Numbered from the stretch's first letter, positions 8,698 through 18,630 are shown. The stretch is 64,000 nucleotides of DNA from Pedobacter sp. (GCA_031119475.1 JAVHXV010000006.1:1-64000); one strand, 5' to 3'. Numbers and translations are program-made. The notes: a model not told the origin generated them from the sequence alone.

Positions 8698-9789
8698 CTA
8701 CTGATAAAGCGGTTCGGTAAATTGGCTATCGCCATCTGTTTCATAGACCACCTGTCCATTGGTCTTTGGACTGAATGTGGTCACGCTTAAGGTTTGTTTG
8801 GTAAGGTTAAACTTCATCAATCGCATCAGGCCATTGCCACCATTACGATCTTTGACACCGCCGTATGGTGCGTTTTCCCTGAATTGATAATCAGTTAGGT
8901 AGCCTTTGATCGTGCTGCCGTTGAATACATCCCGTCTAAAGCCTTCACCAGAAATATGTCCGCCAAGGGTCAGAAAAACATTTTTATGGTATTTGGCCAT
9001 GTTGTAGATCTGTTTGCCCTGCTTGGTGTATTCTGATGGGACTTTATTATTCCCAGTTCCCTCTTTCTGATTGCTTTCACTACCTTTTGGCCGTGTGAGC
9101 ATGCTGTGCGTAACCAGGATGGCCTTACGATCGGCATTTGCGGTGAGCACGCTATCGGCCCATTTTAGGGTCTGGGCTTCATATGCTGCACTATAACTTT
9201 TGTTTCCGGGCTCATTGTACACGAAATACAGTGCCATGAACTTTTGGTCGTTTACCGTAAAAAAGTCGAAATGGTTATCGCTGTTATCATTGCCGCCCAT
9301 TCCGCCGCCATACCACTTTCTGTCCCTGAAGTGGCTTTTTCCAAAATACTTGGTATAATCAGTTTTTTCATCGCCCTTTGAGGGATTGCCATTTGGGGTC
9401 TCATCATGGTTACCCACACTTAATCCGTAAGGAATGTTGGCCTCATCTAACTGATAGAGCACGTTTTTTGCACGTTCCCATTCGATGCCAATATTGTGGT
9501 CGGTGATATCGCCCAGATGGATGACATATTCCAGGTTTTGTGCCCTGCGGTTATCCTTGATCCAATTGATCTGGTTTTGGAACATCTGCAGGTTCCCACC
9601 GTTCTTTATGGCGGTGTAATATTGGGTATCGGGAAGTACCGCCACGGTAAAGAATACATCACCTGCCGATGCGCCATAACTGGCCTCGGGACCAGCAGCC
9701 ACATAACCGGGCGTTTTACAACCAAATGAAACCAAAAACAAGGAGAAGGTAAAGAAGGTTTTGAGGGCAAATGATCTATTTTGCTTCAT
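8698..9789 (-). CDS. Lipoprotein calcineurin-like metallophosphoesterase
   Basis: 363 residues from ATG at 9789. The start is chosen because MKQNRSFALKTFFTFSLFLVSFGC then forms a lipoprotein signal peptide with a lipobox cysteine; 25 further in-frame upstream codons look non-coding. Metallophosphoesterase motifs are in order: LPDTQYY, HLGDITDHN, SVGNHDE, VTHSM and GGHISGEG, which supply the Asp, Asn and His ligands of a two-metal centre. It probably faces the periplasm or cell surface. The substrate (nucleotide, phosphodiester or other) cannot be told. It is divergent from a small outer-membrane protein gene. Confidence 0.9.
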   Translation of the reverse strand: MKQNRSFALKTFFTFSLFLVSFGCKTPGYVAAGPEASYGASAGDVFFTVAVLPDTQYYTAIKNGGNLQMFQNQINWIKDNRRAQNLEYVIHLGDITDHNIGIEWERAKNVLYQLDEANIPYGLSVGNHDETPNGNPSKGDEKTDYTKYFGKSHFRDRKWYGGGMGGNDNSDNHFDFFTVNDQKFMALYFVYNEPGNKSYSAAYEAQTLKWADSVLTANADRKAILVTHSMLTRPKGSESNQKEGTGNNKVPSEYTKQGKQIYNMAKYHKNVFLTLGGHISGEGFRRDVFNGSTIKGYLTDYQFRENAPYGGVKDRNGGNGLMRLMKFNLTKQTLSVTTFSPKTNGQVVYETDGDSQFTEPLYQ

Positions 9790-9973
9790 TATTGAATATT
9801 TTATGGTTAAAAAGACTTTCGTTTGATTAGGTAAATCTACAAAAGCAAAACAAATTGTAAGCACAATAAGATGTTTTCGTTACATTAACAAAAAGTTAAG
9901 CCTAATTATTATCCAAAAATATTTATTGTTAAAGAATAAGATTTCTGATTATCTTGTTGACAAACACACACAC

Positions 9974-10639
9974 ATGAAATCAAAAATTTTAGGATTACTT
10001 GCATTGATAGTCATTGCAGGTAAAGCGCATGCGCAAACAGAACAAGGAAAAAACCTATTGGGCGGCTCAGCGTCCTACACCTCAAGTAAAAAAAGTACGC
10101 TAAAAGATTATTTCAATGAAAAAAACGATGCCCAGGTTGGTTTATCCTTTGGGCATTTTTTTTGGAAAAATCTTTCGCTTGGCGTAAAGGCCAGTTACAA
10201 CAGCGGCACGAGCAAGGTTACGACCGATTACCTGTATAATTATAATGGAGGTACATTTTATATGCTGGTGAATGCCTATACCGACACCGAATACCGATAT
10301 GCCGCAGTTGGTCCTTTTGCCCGGTATTATATCGACCTATCGGGAAGGTTTAAAATCTACAGTGAACTGGCGGCAGCATTTGGTTTTGGAAAACAGAAAA
10401 ATATGTTCGTGGCTCCCCAGCGTGAATACCATTCTGGGCATTACAAAAGCCGTGATTTCAGCCTAAACGCCGGAGCTGCCATTTATCCCACCAAAAAATT
10501 AGCCATTGAAATTGGCTTTAACCTGGGCTCCTATTCCTACGCAACAGCTGAATATGGGGATACCTTTGAACGCACCAAGGGCTTTTCTTTTGGGTTAAAT
10601 AACTTTAAGCCTATTTTGGGAATTGGCTATCACTTTTAG
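9974..10639 (+). CDS. Small outer-membrane beta-barrel protein
   Basis: 221 residues from ATG 9974, which gives the signal peptide MKSKILGLLALIVIAGKAHAQ; an upstream in-frame start would bury it. The rest is alternating hydrophobic/polar strands rich in Gly, Tyr and Ser (GGSASYTSS, VGLSFGHFF, AVGPFARYYI), ending in ...ILGIGYHF with a terminal Phe typical of barrels folded by BamA. It is of the 8-strand porin/OmpW-like size class. Function unknown. A strong hairpin follows its stop. Confidence 0.88.
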   Translation: MKSKILGLLALIVIAGKAHAQTEQGKNLLGGSASYTSSKKSTLKDYFNEKNDAQVGLSFGHFFWKNLSLGVKASYNSGTSKVTTDYLYNYNGGTFYMLVNAYTDTEYRYAAVGPFARYYIDLSGRFKIYSELAAAFGFGKQKNMFVAPQREYHSGHYKSRDFSLNAGAAIYPTKKLAIEIGFNLGSYSYATAEYGDTFERTKGFSFGLNNFKPILGIGYHF

Positions 10640-10643
10640 GCAC

Positions 10644-10675
10644 TGTGGTGGCAGGTATCGAGCCCTGCCGCCACA
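10644..10675 (+). terminator. Strong hairpin after the barrel gene
   Basis: 12-bp stem TGTGGTGGCAGG / CCTGCCGCCACA with one T-G wobble and an 8-nt loop. Only three Ts follow, so it may act as a terminator with help or as a 3'-end stabiliser. Confidence 0.55.
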
Positions 10676-10716
10676 TTTCCTATCGAAATATGTAAATTAG
10701 GGTATTACTTTTTTCT

Positions 10717-13221
10717 ATGTTGAAGAAATCTTTACATCTGATTTTTGCCTCGATCGTTTTGCATACATCGGTCTTGTGCCAACAGCCTTTGAACCTTAAG
10801 GCGATTGCGCGCTATGATAGCCTGAATAAGGCCATGCCGGCAGAGAAGCTCTATGTGCATTTTGATAAACATACTTACGCAGCTCCAGACACCATCTGGT
10901 TCAAAGCTTATTTGATGGATGGTTTTAACCATAATTCAACTGTAAGCGGACTGATTTATACCGAAATGATCAATAGCAGCGGGCAGATTGTTCAGACCCG
11001 CACCTTGCCAACTACATTGGGCCTGACCTGGGGTACTTTTGAGGTGAATGAAGAACTTTATCCATCCGGAACCTATACCTTTCGGGCCTATACCAATTGG
11101 ATGCGGAATTTCGGAGAACGCTATTTCTTTCAACAGGAACTTAAGATCCTTTCGCCCGAATTGCTTGCATCAGCCACAACCAACAATAAGGATACACAAC
11201 CTCGAACTCTCCAACAGGCCATATTTAAGTCTACGAAGAAAGATGCACCAGACTTTCAGTTTTTGCCAGAAAGTGGCGCATGGATCAGTGGGGCCTATCA
11301 AAAAATGGCCTTTAAAGCTGTGGCAAGCCATGGAAAAGGCATACCGCTTACGGGAACGATTTACGATTCCAAACAGGTGAAGGTCTGTGATTTTAAGTCA
11401 AATGATAAAGGAATGGGGTTTTTTAGCCTTACACCAGCTGATGGAGAAACCTATACGGCAAAGATCAACACTGCTTTTGGCGAATTCACTAAATCATTGC
11501 CCAAATCTCAGGCTACAGGCACAGCCATTGGCGTGAAGATGCAGGCCGATTCCGTGGTATTCACCGTAATGTCTACCTTGCCTGCCACACCATTGATCTT
11601 GTTGGGAAATGCAAGGGGCACGGTCATCTTTTCGGCGGCCATTAGCCCTGGAACTTCGGGAAGGATCATCAAAATTGCCAAATCTAATTTCCCCAGTGGC
11701 GTAGCCCAGGTTTTGTTGATGGATGACAGGTTCCAGGTTCGCAACGAACGAAATTTCTTCCTCAATTTTCAGGATGCCCTGCAGTTGGAACTAAGTTCAC
11801 CAAGCGTACAGTATGTCAAGAGAGATCGCATTCCATTGCAGCTGATGGCGAATGATAGTGAGGGAAATCCGATTTCGGGTTCGTTTTCTGTTGCCATTAC
11901 GGCCGATGACCAGGTAAGGAAAGATACCCTTAATGACGCGCACATCTTAAGCTATCTCCTGCTCGGTGCTGAGCTCAAGGGCGAAATAGAAGATCCTGGC
12001 TCCTATTTTTCAAGAAAAGATGCACAACTGCAAAATGACATTGATGCCTTGCTATTGACCCAAGGCTGGGTTGGCCACCTCCAGCAAAATATGCCTGATT
12101 TAAAATTCAAGGCAGAAAAAGATTTTGCTATTACTGGAAAAGTGACCAATCTCCTGAACAAGCCAGTATCGGATGCAAAAATAATTCTCCTTGGAAAAAA
12201 TAAATCTTTTCTGATGAGAGATACCCTGACCAATGCCCAAGGCGAGTTTATTTTCGATCAGTTCCCATTGTTGGACAGCGCATCTTTTGTGATCCAGGCA
12301 CTAAACGCAAAAGGGAAAAAAGGCACTTTGGGCATTACGGTGAACGAGTTTACCCATCCACCATTTTACCTGCAAAAATCAAATTTGCCCTTAAATGAGA
12401 GTGCTGAAAAGGATAGTGTTGACCATCATTACATCTCCCTTAAAGCTGAAGCGGATCGTTTTGCAATCAACCACGGCATCACCCTAAAAGAAGTTAAGAT
12501 TACCGGCAAACGCGCAGTACCAGGATCCAAAAATTTAAATGGCCAGGGCAATTCCTCGCAGCTCCTTACGGAAAAAGACCTTCTGCCATTGGCCAAAAGA
12601 ACCTTATATGAGGTACTTCAGGACAAGATTAAAGGCTTTCGCGAAGGTCCAAGAAAGAAAAGCTATGTCATGGACTTTTTTATCAACAGTGACCGGGCAA
12701 AGTTCATCATCGATGGCATAGAATTAGATTTTTTCTATGACGAATCCATTAGCAGGGGGAATACAGACTATTACAATTTCGTAAAATCATACCTCACCTA
12801 TTTCAACGCAGAAGACATCAGGGGTATAGAAACCATGGAAATGGGCCTGAGCTTTCGATACAAGGCTCGATATGGAAATCCCTTGAGCGATGAACTGATT
12901 TCCTATATTGAAGTGACCACCAAGACTGGGTCAGGTCCGTTATTAAAAAAATCCGCCAACCTCTACCTCATCAGGCCATTGAATTATGGAAATGCAAGAG
13001 TCTTTTATGAACCAAAATACAACAGTACCAACAGATCCAGTATTAGGCCCGATTACAGGTCTACCATTTATTGGAACCCGAATGTGATGACAGATGAAAA
13101 AGGCCTGGCCAATTTTTCCTTCTTTTCGGCCGACCGGAAAGGAACATATACCATTTGGGTGGAGGGAGCAGACATGCAGGGCAAGATTGGGATAAAGACG
13201 ATGAAGATGGAGATCAAGTGA
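10717..13221 (+). CDS. Large secreted MG2/carboxypeptidase-regulatory/plug-domain protein, copy 1
   Basis: 834 residues with signal peptide MLKKSLHLIFASIVLHTSVLCQ. The N-terminal half begins with an alpha-2-macroglobulin MG2-like domain (about 42-145; KLYVHFDKHTYAAPDTIWFKAY, FRAYTNWMRNFGERYFF). Further beta-sandwich modules include a carboxypeptidase-regulatory domain (about 470-545). A plug-like domain (about 590-760; LLTEKDLLPL, FIIDGIELDFF, IRGIETMEMG) precedes a C-terminal SADRKGTYTIWVEG MG-like module. No thioester or catalytic motif is seen. Such proteins are common in Bacteroidota and thought to sit in the envelope; function is not known. The next gene is a clear paralogue in the same order and orientation. 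Confidence 0.85.
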   Translation: MLKKSLHLIFASIVLHTSVLCQQPLNLKAIARYDSLNKAMPAEKLYVHFDKHTYAAPDTIWFKAYLMDGFNHNSTVSGLIYTEMINSSGQIVQTRTLPTTLGLTWGTFEVNEELYPSGTYTFRAYTNWMRNFGERYFFQQELKILSPELLASATTNNKDTQPRTLQQAIFKSTKKDAPDFQFLPESGAWISGAYQKMAFKAVASHGKGIPLTGTIYDSKQVKVCDFKSNDKGMGFFSLTPADGETYTAKINTAFGEFTKSLPKSQATGTAIGVKMQADSVVFTVMSTLPATPLILLGNARGTVIFSAAISPGTSGRIIKIAKSNFPSGVAQVLLMDDRFQVRNERNFFLNFQDALQLELSSPSVQYVKRDRIPLQLMANDSEGNPISGSFSVAITADDQVRKDTLNDAHILSYLLLGAELKGEIEDPGSYFSRKDAQLQNDIDALLLTQGWVGHLQQNMPDLKFKAEKDFAITGKVTNLLNKPVSDAKIILLGKNKSFLMRDTLTNAQGEFIFDQFPLLDSASFVIQALNAKGKKGTLGITVNEFTHPPFYLQKSNLPLNESAEKDSVDHHYISLKAEADRFAINHGITLKEVKITGKRAVPGSKNLNGQGNSSQLLTEKDLLPLAKRTLYEVLQDKIKGFREGPRKKSYVMDFFINSDRAKFIIDGIELDFFYDESISRGNTDYYNFVKSYLTYFNAEDIRGIETMEMGLSFRYKARYGNPLSDELISYIEVTTKTGSGPLLKKSANLYLIRPLNYGNARVFYEPKYNSTNRSSIRPDYRSTIYWNPNVMTDEKGLANFSFFSADRKGTYTIWVEGADMQGKIGIKTMKMEIK

Positions 13222-13321
13222 TGAAAGAGTTCAGAAGTCCAAGAAGTCTAAGAATCCATATGGTCGCTTGGGAGCTGATAAATATCACTAAATAACTATA
13301 TTGGTCATTAAAAGCTGCTGT

Positions 13322-15859
13322 ATGCACAAACATCCACTATTGTCCTTAACGTTTTTTTTGCTCGTGTTCACCGGGTTAAATGCCGCCGCCCAACAGGATG
13401 CAGACAAGGCCAAAATTATCTCATCATACGATAGCCTAAATCGCACACTTCCAAAAGAACGTCTGGCCGTACACTTGGATAAGACCAATTACCTGCCCTT
13501 GGATACGATCTGGTTCAAGGCTTATCTTTTCGATGGCACCTTGAAAACTGCTGCCACAAATAGTGGATTGATCTATGTAGAGCTCATCGATTCAAAGGGT
13601 AATGTGGCAAAAAGGATCAGTTTGCCTACTGGCGCAGGGCTGACCTGGGGCGGCATTGCACTTAATGCAGCAAATTATAAACCTGGGACTTATCTTTTTA
13701 GGGCCTACACCAATTGGATGCGCAATTTTGGAGAACGTTATTTTTTTAAGAAAGAGATTAGGATCATAGACTTTAACCTAGACAATAATGTGGTATCTGC
13801 GGTAGCAAAATCAAATCCTGTCCTGCCTTCAAATCCAATTGTTGCTGCACCGGTCAGTAGGCCCACAGCTGTCGATCTTCAATTTATGCCCGAAGGTGGC
13901 AACTGGATTGCAGGATGGCCACAAAAGATGGGTTTCAAAGCGCTCAATCCCGCTGGGAAAGGGATGGAAATTGCAGGCGATATTGTAGATTCTAAACAGC
14001 AAAAGGTGGCTTCTTTCAGTTCATCTGCCAATGGAATGGGCTATTTTATCTTAACTCCCAAACCTGGAGAAACCTATACGGCCATCGTTAAAAGTCCGCT
14101 GGGCGTAAAGGATGTAGCCTTGCCAAAGACAATCACCATCGGAACAAGCTTACAGGTAGCGCACCAGTTTTCTTCAGATTCCATCACCATTAATGTTCAT
14201 TCAGATCTTGCAGACCAGGAATTGCTCTTGTTAGGGCAGGCAAGGGAGTTACTGTGCTTTGTGGTTAAGATTAAAGCTAATGTTGTTTCAAAATCGATTA
14301 CACTGCCAAAAAACATATTCCCAACAGGCATTAGCCAGATTGTGCTGACCAACATCCGTTTACAGCCGCTCAATGAACGCAGTTTTTTTGTGGATCATCA
14401 TGACCAGTTAAATATCGATCCTGTATTTGAAAAAACTGTTTATGGCAACCGGGATAGCATTCCGATGCTGCTCAAGGTAACAGATGCTGGTGGCAACCCA
14501 TTGGTCGGTTCTTTTTCTATGGCGGTTACAGATGATGGGCAGGTATCAAAAGACATGGCCAATGATGCCAATATCCTAAGTTATCTTCTGCTAAATGCCG
14601 ACCTAAAGGGTGAAATTGAAAATCCCGGCAGTTATTTCCATGAGTTAAATGAAAAGAAACATGCCGAATTGGAGGCATTAATGCTTACACAAGGCTGGGC
14701 GAGTTATCCCTTACTACAGGTGGTCAAGCCAAAATATAGGTCAGAAGTAGATTTTGCCATTCGGGGGAAAGTGAGTAACCTGACCAATAAAGCCATTTCA
14801 AAAGCCAATGTGTCTTTATTTGGGTCGAATAAAAAGAAAGTACTTGCCTTGCAGACCATAGCTAATGAACAGGGAGAGTTTATCTTTGAAAAGCTGCCTC
14901 CGCTAGACAGCGCATCGTTGGTGATCCAAGCCCTCAACACCAAAGGAAAATCTGGCACATTAGGAATTACCGTGTTTGAGCCTGAGTGGCCAAATACAGT
15001 AGCCATCGACAAAAAACAGGTCCTGACAGCTGCAACTCAGGTTAATCCTGTTACCGAAAACCTGGTGCGCACCCAAAAACAGCAGTACAGAGGTGAAGGC
15101 GTAGCCCTACAGGAAGTAAATATCAAAGGGAAAAGGGCGGTCAAGAATTCGAAAAACCTAAATGGCCCTGGAGATTCAGATCAGGTGATCAGCGAAGAGG
15201 ACCTGGCAAAGGTCTATAAGAAGACCTTATATGAGGTGCTCTTTGAAAAGGTCCCCGGATTTCATTTCAAGATCAAAAGAGGTACAAATGACAATGAATT
15301 TTATATCAAGTCAGATGAAATTAAGATCGTAATAGATGGATTAGACCTCGACTATTTCTATGAGCCATTTGGTGTACGGGATTCGCATTTTAACTTCATC
15401 AAAGACTACCTGATGCGTTACGCCGCCGAAGATCTGCTAGGGGTAGAGATCATGAACACGAACAGTACCGTTGCCAACTACAATGCCATGTATGCACCGG
15501 ACCAAGCGCTCAACAAGGCCATGAAAGGAGAATTCTTTTCCTATCTTGAAATTACAACCAAGACCGGATCGGGTCCATTCCTTAAAAAAACGGGCAACAT
15601 GTACCTTTACAGGCCACCAACGTATGGCGACCTGAAAGTATTCTATAGCCCTAAATACACATCCGAAAATAAAGGAAAAGCTGGCCAAGACCTGCGCTCA
15701 ACCATTTTTTGGGTACCCAACCTGATCACCAATGAGAAAGGCGAAGCCAAGACTTCATTTTTCTCGGCAGACAAAAAAGGCACCTATACCGTTTGGATAG
15801 AGGGTACTGACATGCAGGGCAAAATAGGGTTTAAGAGCATGAAGTTAACCGTTGAATAG
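13322..15859 (+). CDS. Large secreted MG2/carboxypeptidase-regulatory/plug-domain protein, copy 2
   Basis: 845 residues from ATG 13322 (an in-frame TTG at 13301 would add seven residues before the signal peptide MHKHPLLSLTFFLLVFTGLNAAAQ). It parallels the preceding gene along its length: YDSLNRTLPKERLAVHLDKT, the identical FRAYTNWMRNFGERYFF block, the NDANILSYLLL block, the VNIKGKRAVKNSKNLNG linker and the C-terminal SADKKGTYTVWIEGTDMQGKIG. It is a tandem duplication with considerable divergence, so probably old. The plug-like segment contains IVIDGLDLDYFYEPFG. No enzyme motif is visible. It is likely co-expressed with copy 1 (100-bp gap without a terminator). Confidence 0.85.
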   Translation: MHKHPLLSLTFFLLVFTGLNAAAQQDADKAKIISSYDSLNRTLPKERLAVHLDKTNYLPLDTIWFKAYLFDGTLKTAATNSGLIYVELIDSKGNVAKRISLPTGAGLTWGGIALNAANYKPGTYLFRAYTNWMRNFGERYFFKKEIRIIDFNLDNNVVSAVAKSNPVLPSNPIVAAPVSRPTAVDLQFMPEGGNWIAGWPQKMGFKALNPAGKGMEIAGDIVDSKQQKVASFSSSANGMGYFILTPKPGETYTAIVKSPLGVKDVALPKTITIGTSLQVAHQFSSDSITINVHSDLADQELLLLGQARELLCFVVKIKANVVSKSITLPKNIFPTGISQIVLTNIRLQPLNERSFFVDHHDQLNIDPVFEKTVYGNRDSIPMLLKVTDAGGNPLVGSFSMAVTDDGQVSKDMANDANILSYLLLNADLKGEIENPGSYFHELNEKKHAELEALMLTQGWASYPLLQVVKPKYRSEVDFAIRGKVSNLTNKAISKANVSLFGSNKKKVLALQTIANEQGEFIFEKLPPLDSASLVIQALNTKGKSGTLGITVFEPEWPNTVAIDKKQVLTAATQVNPVTENLVRTQKQQYRGEGVALQEVNIKGKRAVKNSKNLNGPGDSDQVISEEDLAKVYKKTLYEVLFEKVPGFHFKIKRGTNDNEFYIKSDEIKIVIDGLDLDYFYEPFGVRDSHFNFIKDYLMRYAAEDLLGVEIMNTNSTVANYNAMYAPDQALNKAMKGEFFSYLEITTKTGSGPFLKKTGNMYLYRPPTYGDLKVFYSPKYTSENKGKAGQDLRSTIFWVPNLITNEKGEAKTSFFSADKKGTYTVWIEGTDMQGKIGFKSMKLTVE

Positions 15860-15918
15860 TTAAAATTGGTTAACTGGTTAATTGGTTAACCGGTTAATTG
15901 GTCAATTGGTTAACTGAT
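15856..15918. repeat. GTTAATTG-word array between convergent genes
   Basis: Seven or so units of the type GGTTAATTGGTTAAC, with the perfect 12-bp palindrome TTAACCGGTTAA at 15886-15897. The array is largely self-complementary, so it can fold on itself without a separate right arm. The same words occur at 33507-33535 and, inverted, at 58395-58431. Confidence 0.65.
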
Positions 15919-15923
15919 GATGA

Positions 15924-17579
15924 CTACTTCATGCTCTTCTCGCGGATGGCCTTAAATTCTGATCCCGCTTTCCATCCAGGAAAGGTAGTCTCATTGCTCA
16001 GGCGATAGCCTACTTCAAAAAGCAATCTCAGATCGGCAACCATTCCAGAAAAGTCCCATTTAGCAGGTTCAAAATTGTCTGCAGGGGCATGATAACGATT
16101 GGTCGTATAATCTTCTTTCTGCGCTTTTCCCCAAGCTGCACCATGTTTGATGTTATCATCACCCGACTCCGTATACAAAGCCGGAATACCCACTTTGGCG
16201 AAATTGAAGTGATCTGACCTAAAATAAAATCCCGCACTCGGATTGCTATCCTTTACTACTACCCTACCTTGTTTAGTTGCGGCCTCAGTGAGGTAGTCTT
16301 CCAGTTCAGATTGCCCAAAACCAACGGCTATGATATCTTTTGTGGCACCATTGGCATTCATCGCATCGATGTTGATGTTGGCCACAGTCTTGTTTACAGG
16401 CACCAGCGGATGGCTCGCATAATATTCAGAGCCTAGTAATCCCTGCTCTTCACCTGTCAAGGCAACAAACATCAATGAACGTTCGGGTTTTACCTTGGCC
16501 TTTTTAAAAGCATCTGCCAAGATCATTAGCGCCGCAGTTCCAGTTGCATTATCGATCGCTCCATTATAGACCGAATCGCCATTCACAGCCTCTCCTTTTC
16601 CTAAATGATCCCAGTGGCCCGAGTAGATAATGTATTCATCAGCTCTTTTAGTACCCGGCAATATGGCCACAACATTGTTCGAATTGGACTTTTTAATGGT
16701 ATTGGTTATGGTAGTGGATAGTTTTAGTCCAAGATCAACCGCCTTAAATCCAGGATGTTGTGCCTGTTTCATCAGCTCAGCAGACTTTCCAGCCATTTTG
16801 AAAAGCGATTTGGCCACATCAAGCGTGATCCATCCTTCAACCAAAGCCCTCGACCGGTTGTTGTCTTCGGCGGCAAGGTAAAGTTTAGATTTTGACCATC
16901 CGCTCCTCACTACGGCCCAAGGATAGCTAGCGGCATCAGTTTCATGGATAATGAGGATACCTGCCGCTCCCTGACGGGCGGCTTCTTCAAATTTATAGGT
17001 CCAACGACCATAATAGGTCATTGTTTTTCCTTTGAACAAAGTCGAATCCCTAAATCCTGGATCATTGACCATAACCACTACCGTTTTTCCCTTTACGTCA
17101 AGACCGGCATAATCATTCCATTTGTATTCTGGCGCAACAATTCCATAACCGGCAAATACCAGGTCAGAATTTTCAAGTTTAACCTGGTCCTGTACATGCC
17201 TTGATGCAGCTACAAAGTCGTCTAGATAGGTCAGCACCTGACCCGAATTGTTGGCACCTTTTATGGTAAATGCGCTCGGGGTCGATTTGATATCAACCAT
17301 GGGCACCTGCTGGTAATAGCTCTTGCCGTTTCCAGGCTGAAGTCCGAGCTTTTTAAACTGTTCTTCGAGGTAGGCTATGGTCTTTGTTTCGCCAATGGTG
17401 AAAGGTTTTCTGCCTTCAAATTCATCGCTCGCCAATACTGAAATATGCTTGGCAAACGCAGTATCATTGATTGCACTTAAGGCTACCGAGTCAGCACCGC
17501 CGTCTGCTCCATTTTTATTTGATTGGCAGGCACTTAGCACTATGGCACTGATAGCTAACAGCAAAAGTTGTTTTTTCAT
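15924..17579 (-). CDS. M28-family zinc aminopeptidase lipoprotein with PA domain
   Basis: 551 residues with lipoprotein signal MKKQLLLLAISAIVLSAC. A protease-associated (PA) domain is inserted at about 130-270 (VFAGYGIVAPEY, GKTVVVMVNDPG, GAAGILIIHE). The M28 catalytic core follows: YSGHWDHLG, GAIDNATGTAALMILAD, LTGEEQGLLGSEYYA and an SDHFNFAKVGIPALY segment. These supply the two-zinc ligands and the general-base Glu. It should remove N-terminal residues from peptides in the periplasm or on the cell surface. It is convergent with the MG2 pair and divergent from the deacetylase gene. Confidence 0.93.
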   Translation of the reverse strand: MKKQLLLLAISAIVLSACQSNKNGADGGADSVALSAINDTAFAKHISVLASDEFEGRKPFTIGETKTIAYLEEQFKKLGLQPGNGKSYYQQVPMVDIKSTPSAFTIKGANNSGQVLTYLDDFVAASRHVQDQVKLENSDLVFAGYGIVAPEYKWNDYAGLDVKGKTVVVMVNDPGFRDSTLFKGKTMTYYGRWTYKFEEAARQGAAGILIIHETDAASYPWAVVRSGWSKSKLYLAAEDNNRSRALVEGWITLDVAKSLFKMAGKSAELMKQAQHPGFKAVDLGLKLSTTITNTIKKSNSNNVVAILPGTKRADEYIIYSGHWDHLGKGEAVNGDSVYNGAIDNATGTAALMILADAFKKAKVKPERSLMFVALTGEEQGLLGSEYYASHPLVPVNKTVANINIDAMNANGATKDIIAVGFGQSELEDYLTEAATKQGRVVVKDSNPSAGFYFRSDHFNFAKVGIPALYTESGDDNIKHGAAWGKAQKEDYTTNRYHAPADNFEPAKWDFSGMVADLRLLFEVGYRLSNETTFPGWKAGSEFKAIREKSMK

Positions 17580-17680
17580 GGTTTGATATTTGGAGATTGA
17601 AGGTAATCAATTTCTTCAAAAAATCACAGTCATGCCGCAAAACCTGAATTTAAACCCAACTTGGAAATCAAACTTTTTTC

Positions 17681-17688
17681 TATTTTTA
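17681..17688 (+). promoter_or_regulatory. Putative -7 box TATTTTTA upstream of the deacetylase gene
   Basis: TAnnTTTA with a TTGG at 17661-17664 as a possible -33 element, about 17 bp apart. The ATG is 17 bp downstream. Confidence 0.4.
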
Positions 17689-17704
17689 CGACAAATATTT
17701 ACTG

Positions 17705-18583
17705 ATGAAAATAAAATTGCTTTCCCTATTCGCTGCCGGATTAATCTTGATGGCAGGTTGCCAGTCTAAATCACAATCCAACACCAATGGCAACAGTACG
17801 GCCGATGCCTCCGCAGCGCCTACAACTACAGAAGAAACCACCAAAATTGATGTTTCAAACATCAAGGTGGCCGATGCCAAGACCATATTGGAGCGCAAAC
17901 AGGTACCGATTTTATGCTATCATCAGGTACGCAATTGGAAAGCAACTGACGGCAAGGTAGGGAAAGATTACATTGTTGAAATCCAGAATTTTAAGGACCA
18001 GATGAAGATGTTGGCCGATAGTGGTTACCATACCATTTTGCCTGATCAGCTGTATGCCTACCTCAACACCGGGGCAAAACTGCCTACAAAACCGATTATG
18101 CTGACATTTGACGATACAGACCTTGACCAGTTTACCATTGTCAATCCGACCTTAAAAAAATTAGGATTTAAGGCAGTATATTTCATCATGACCGTTTCTA
18201 TTGGCCGAAAAGGGAAATTTGTTGATTACATGTCGTCAGACCAGATCAAAAAATTGGCAGATGAAGGCAACATCATCGGAAGCCATACTTATGATCATAA
18301 AAATTTTAAGAAATATGCCGGCAAAGACTGGGAAGAGCAACTGGACAAGCCGACCAAGCGATTGGAAGAAATTACTGGCAAAAAAATCGATGTTTTCGCC
18401 TATCCTTTTGGCTTGTGGAATGCCGAAGGTATCCCAGAATTAAAGAAACGTGGCTTTAGGATGGCCTTTCAATTATCGACCAAACGCGACGAAAAAGATC
18501 CACTATTTACCATCCGCAGGATTATAGCTAGCGGATACTGGAGCCCAAAAACCTTGAGCAATAGCATAAAGAATAGTTTTTAG
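17705..18583 (+). CDS. Polysaccharide deacetylase (NodB homology) lipoprotein
   Basis: 292 residues. Lipoprotein signal MKIKLLSLFAAGLILMAGC is followed by a Ser/Thr/Asn/Ala-rich linker to about residue 50. The NodB domain shows motif 1 LTFDDTDLDQF (Asp-Asp; usual Gly replaced by Thr), motif 2 GSHTYDH with both metal His residues, and motif 3 VFAYPFGLWN. An N-terminal PILCYHQVRNW segment is like that of PgaB/IcaB-type N-deacetylases. It likely removes N-acetyl groups from a surface glycan. No exopolysaccharide synthesis genes lie beside it, so the substrate is unknown. Confidence 0.92.
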   Translation: MKIKLLSLFAAGLILMAGCQSKSQSNTNGNSTADASAAPTTTEETTKIDVSNIKVADAKTILERKQVPILCYHQVRNWKATDGKVGKDYIVEIQNFKDQMKMLADSGYHTILPDQLYAYLNTGAKLPTKPIMLTFDDTDLDQFTIVNPTLKKLGFKAVYFIMTVSIGRKGKFVDYMSSDQIKKLADEGNIIGSHTYDHKNFKKYAGKDWEEQLDKPTKRLEEITGKKIDVFAYPFGLWNAEGIPELKKRGFRMAFQLSTKRDEKDPLFTIRRIIASGYWSPKTLSNSIKNSF

Positions 18584-18628
18584 TGGTGGTTTGGTTTTTT
18601 AGTTGTTCAGATGTTTGGATGATTTGGT
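18584..18628. repeat. G/T-word array between convergent genes
   Basis: Short run of words such as GGTGGTTTGG, TTAGTTGTTC and GATGTTTGG directly after the deacetylase stop. Only the G-rich side is visible; the convergent gene starts right after it. Confidence 0.4.
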
Positions 18629-18630
18629 AA

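Noticed and set aside
15856..15918. Direct repeats considered as a CRISPR array
   Set aside because: Units are 7-15 bp, degenerate and without unique spacers; no cas genes are present. The same holds for 33490-33712, 35742-36022 and 62956-63120.
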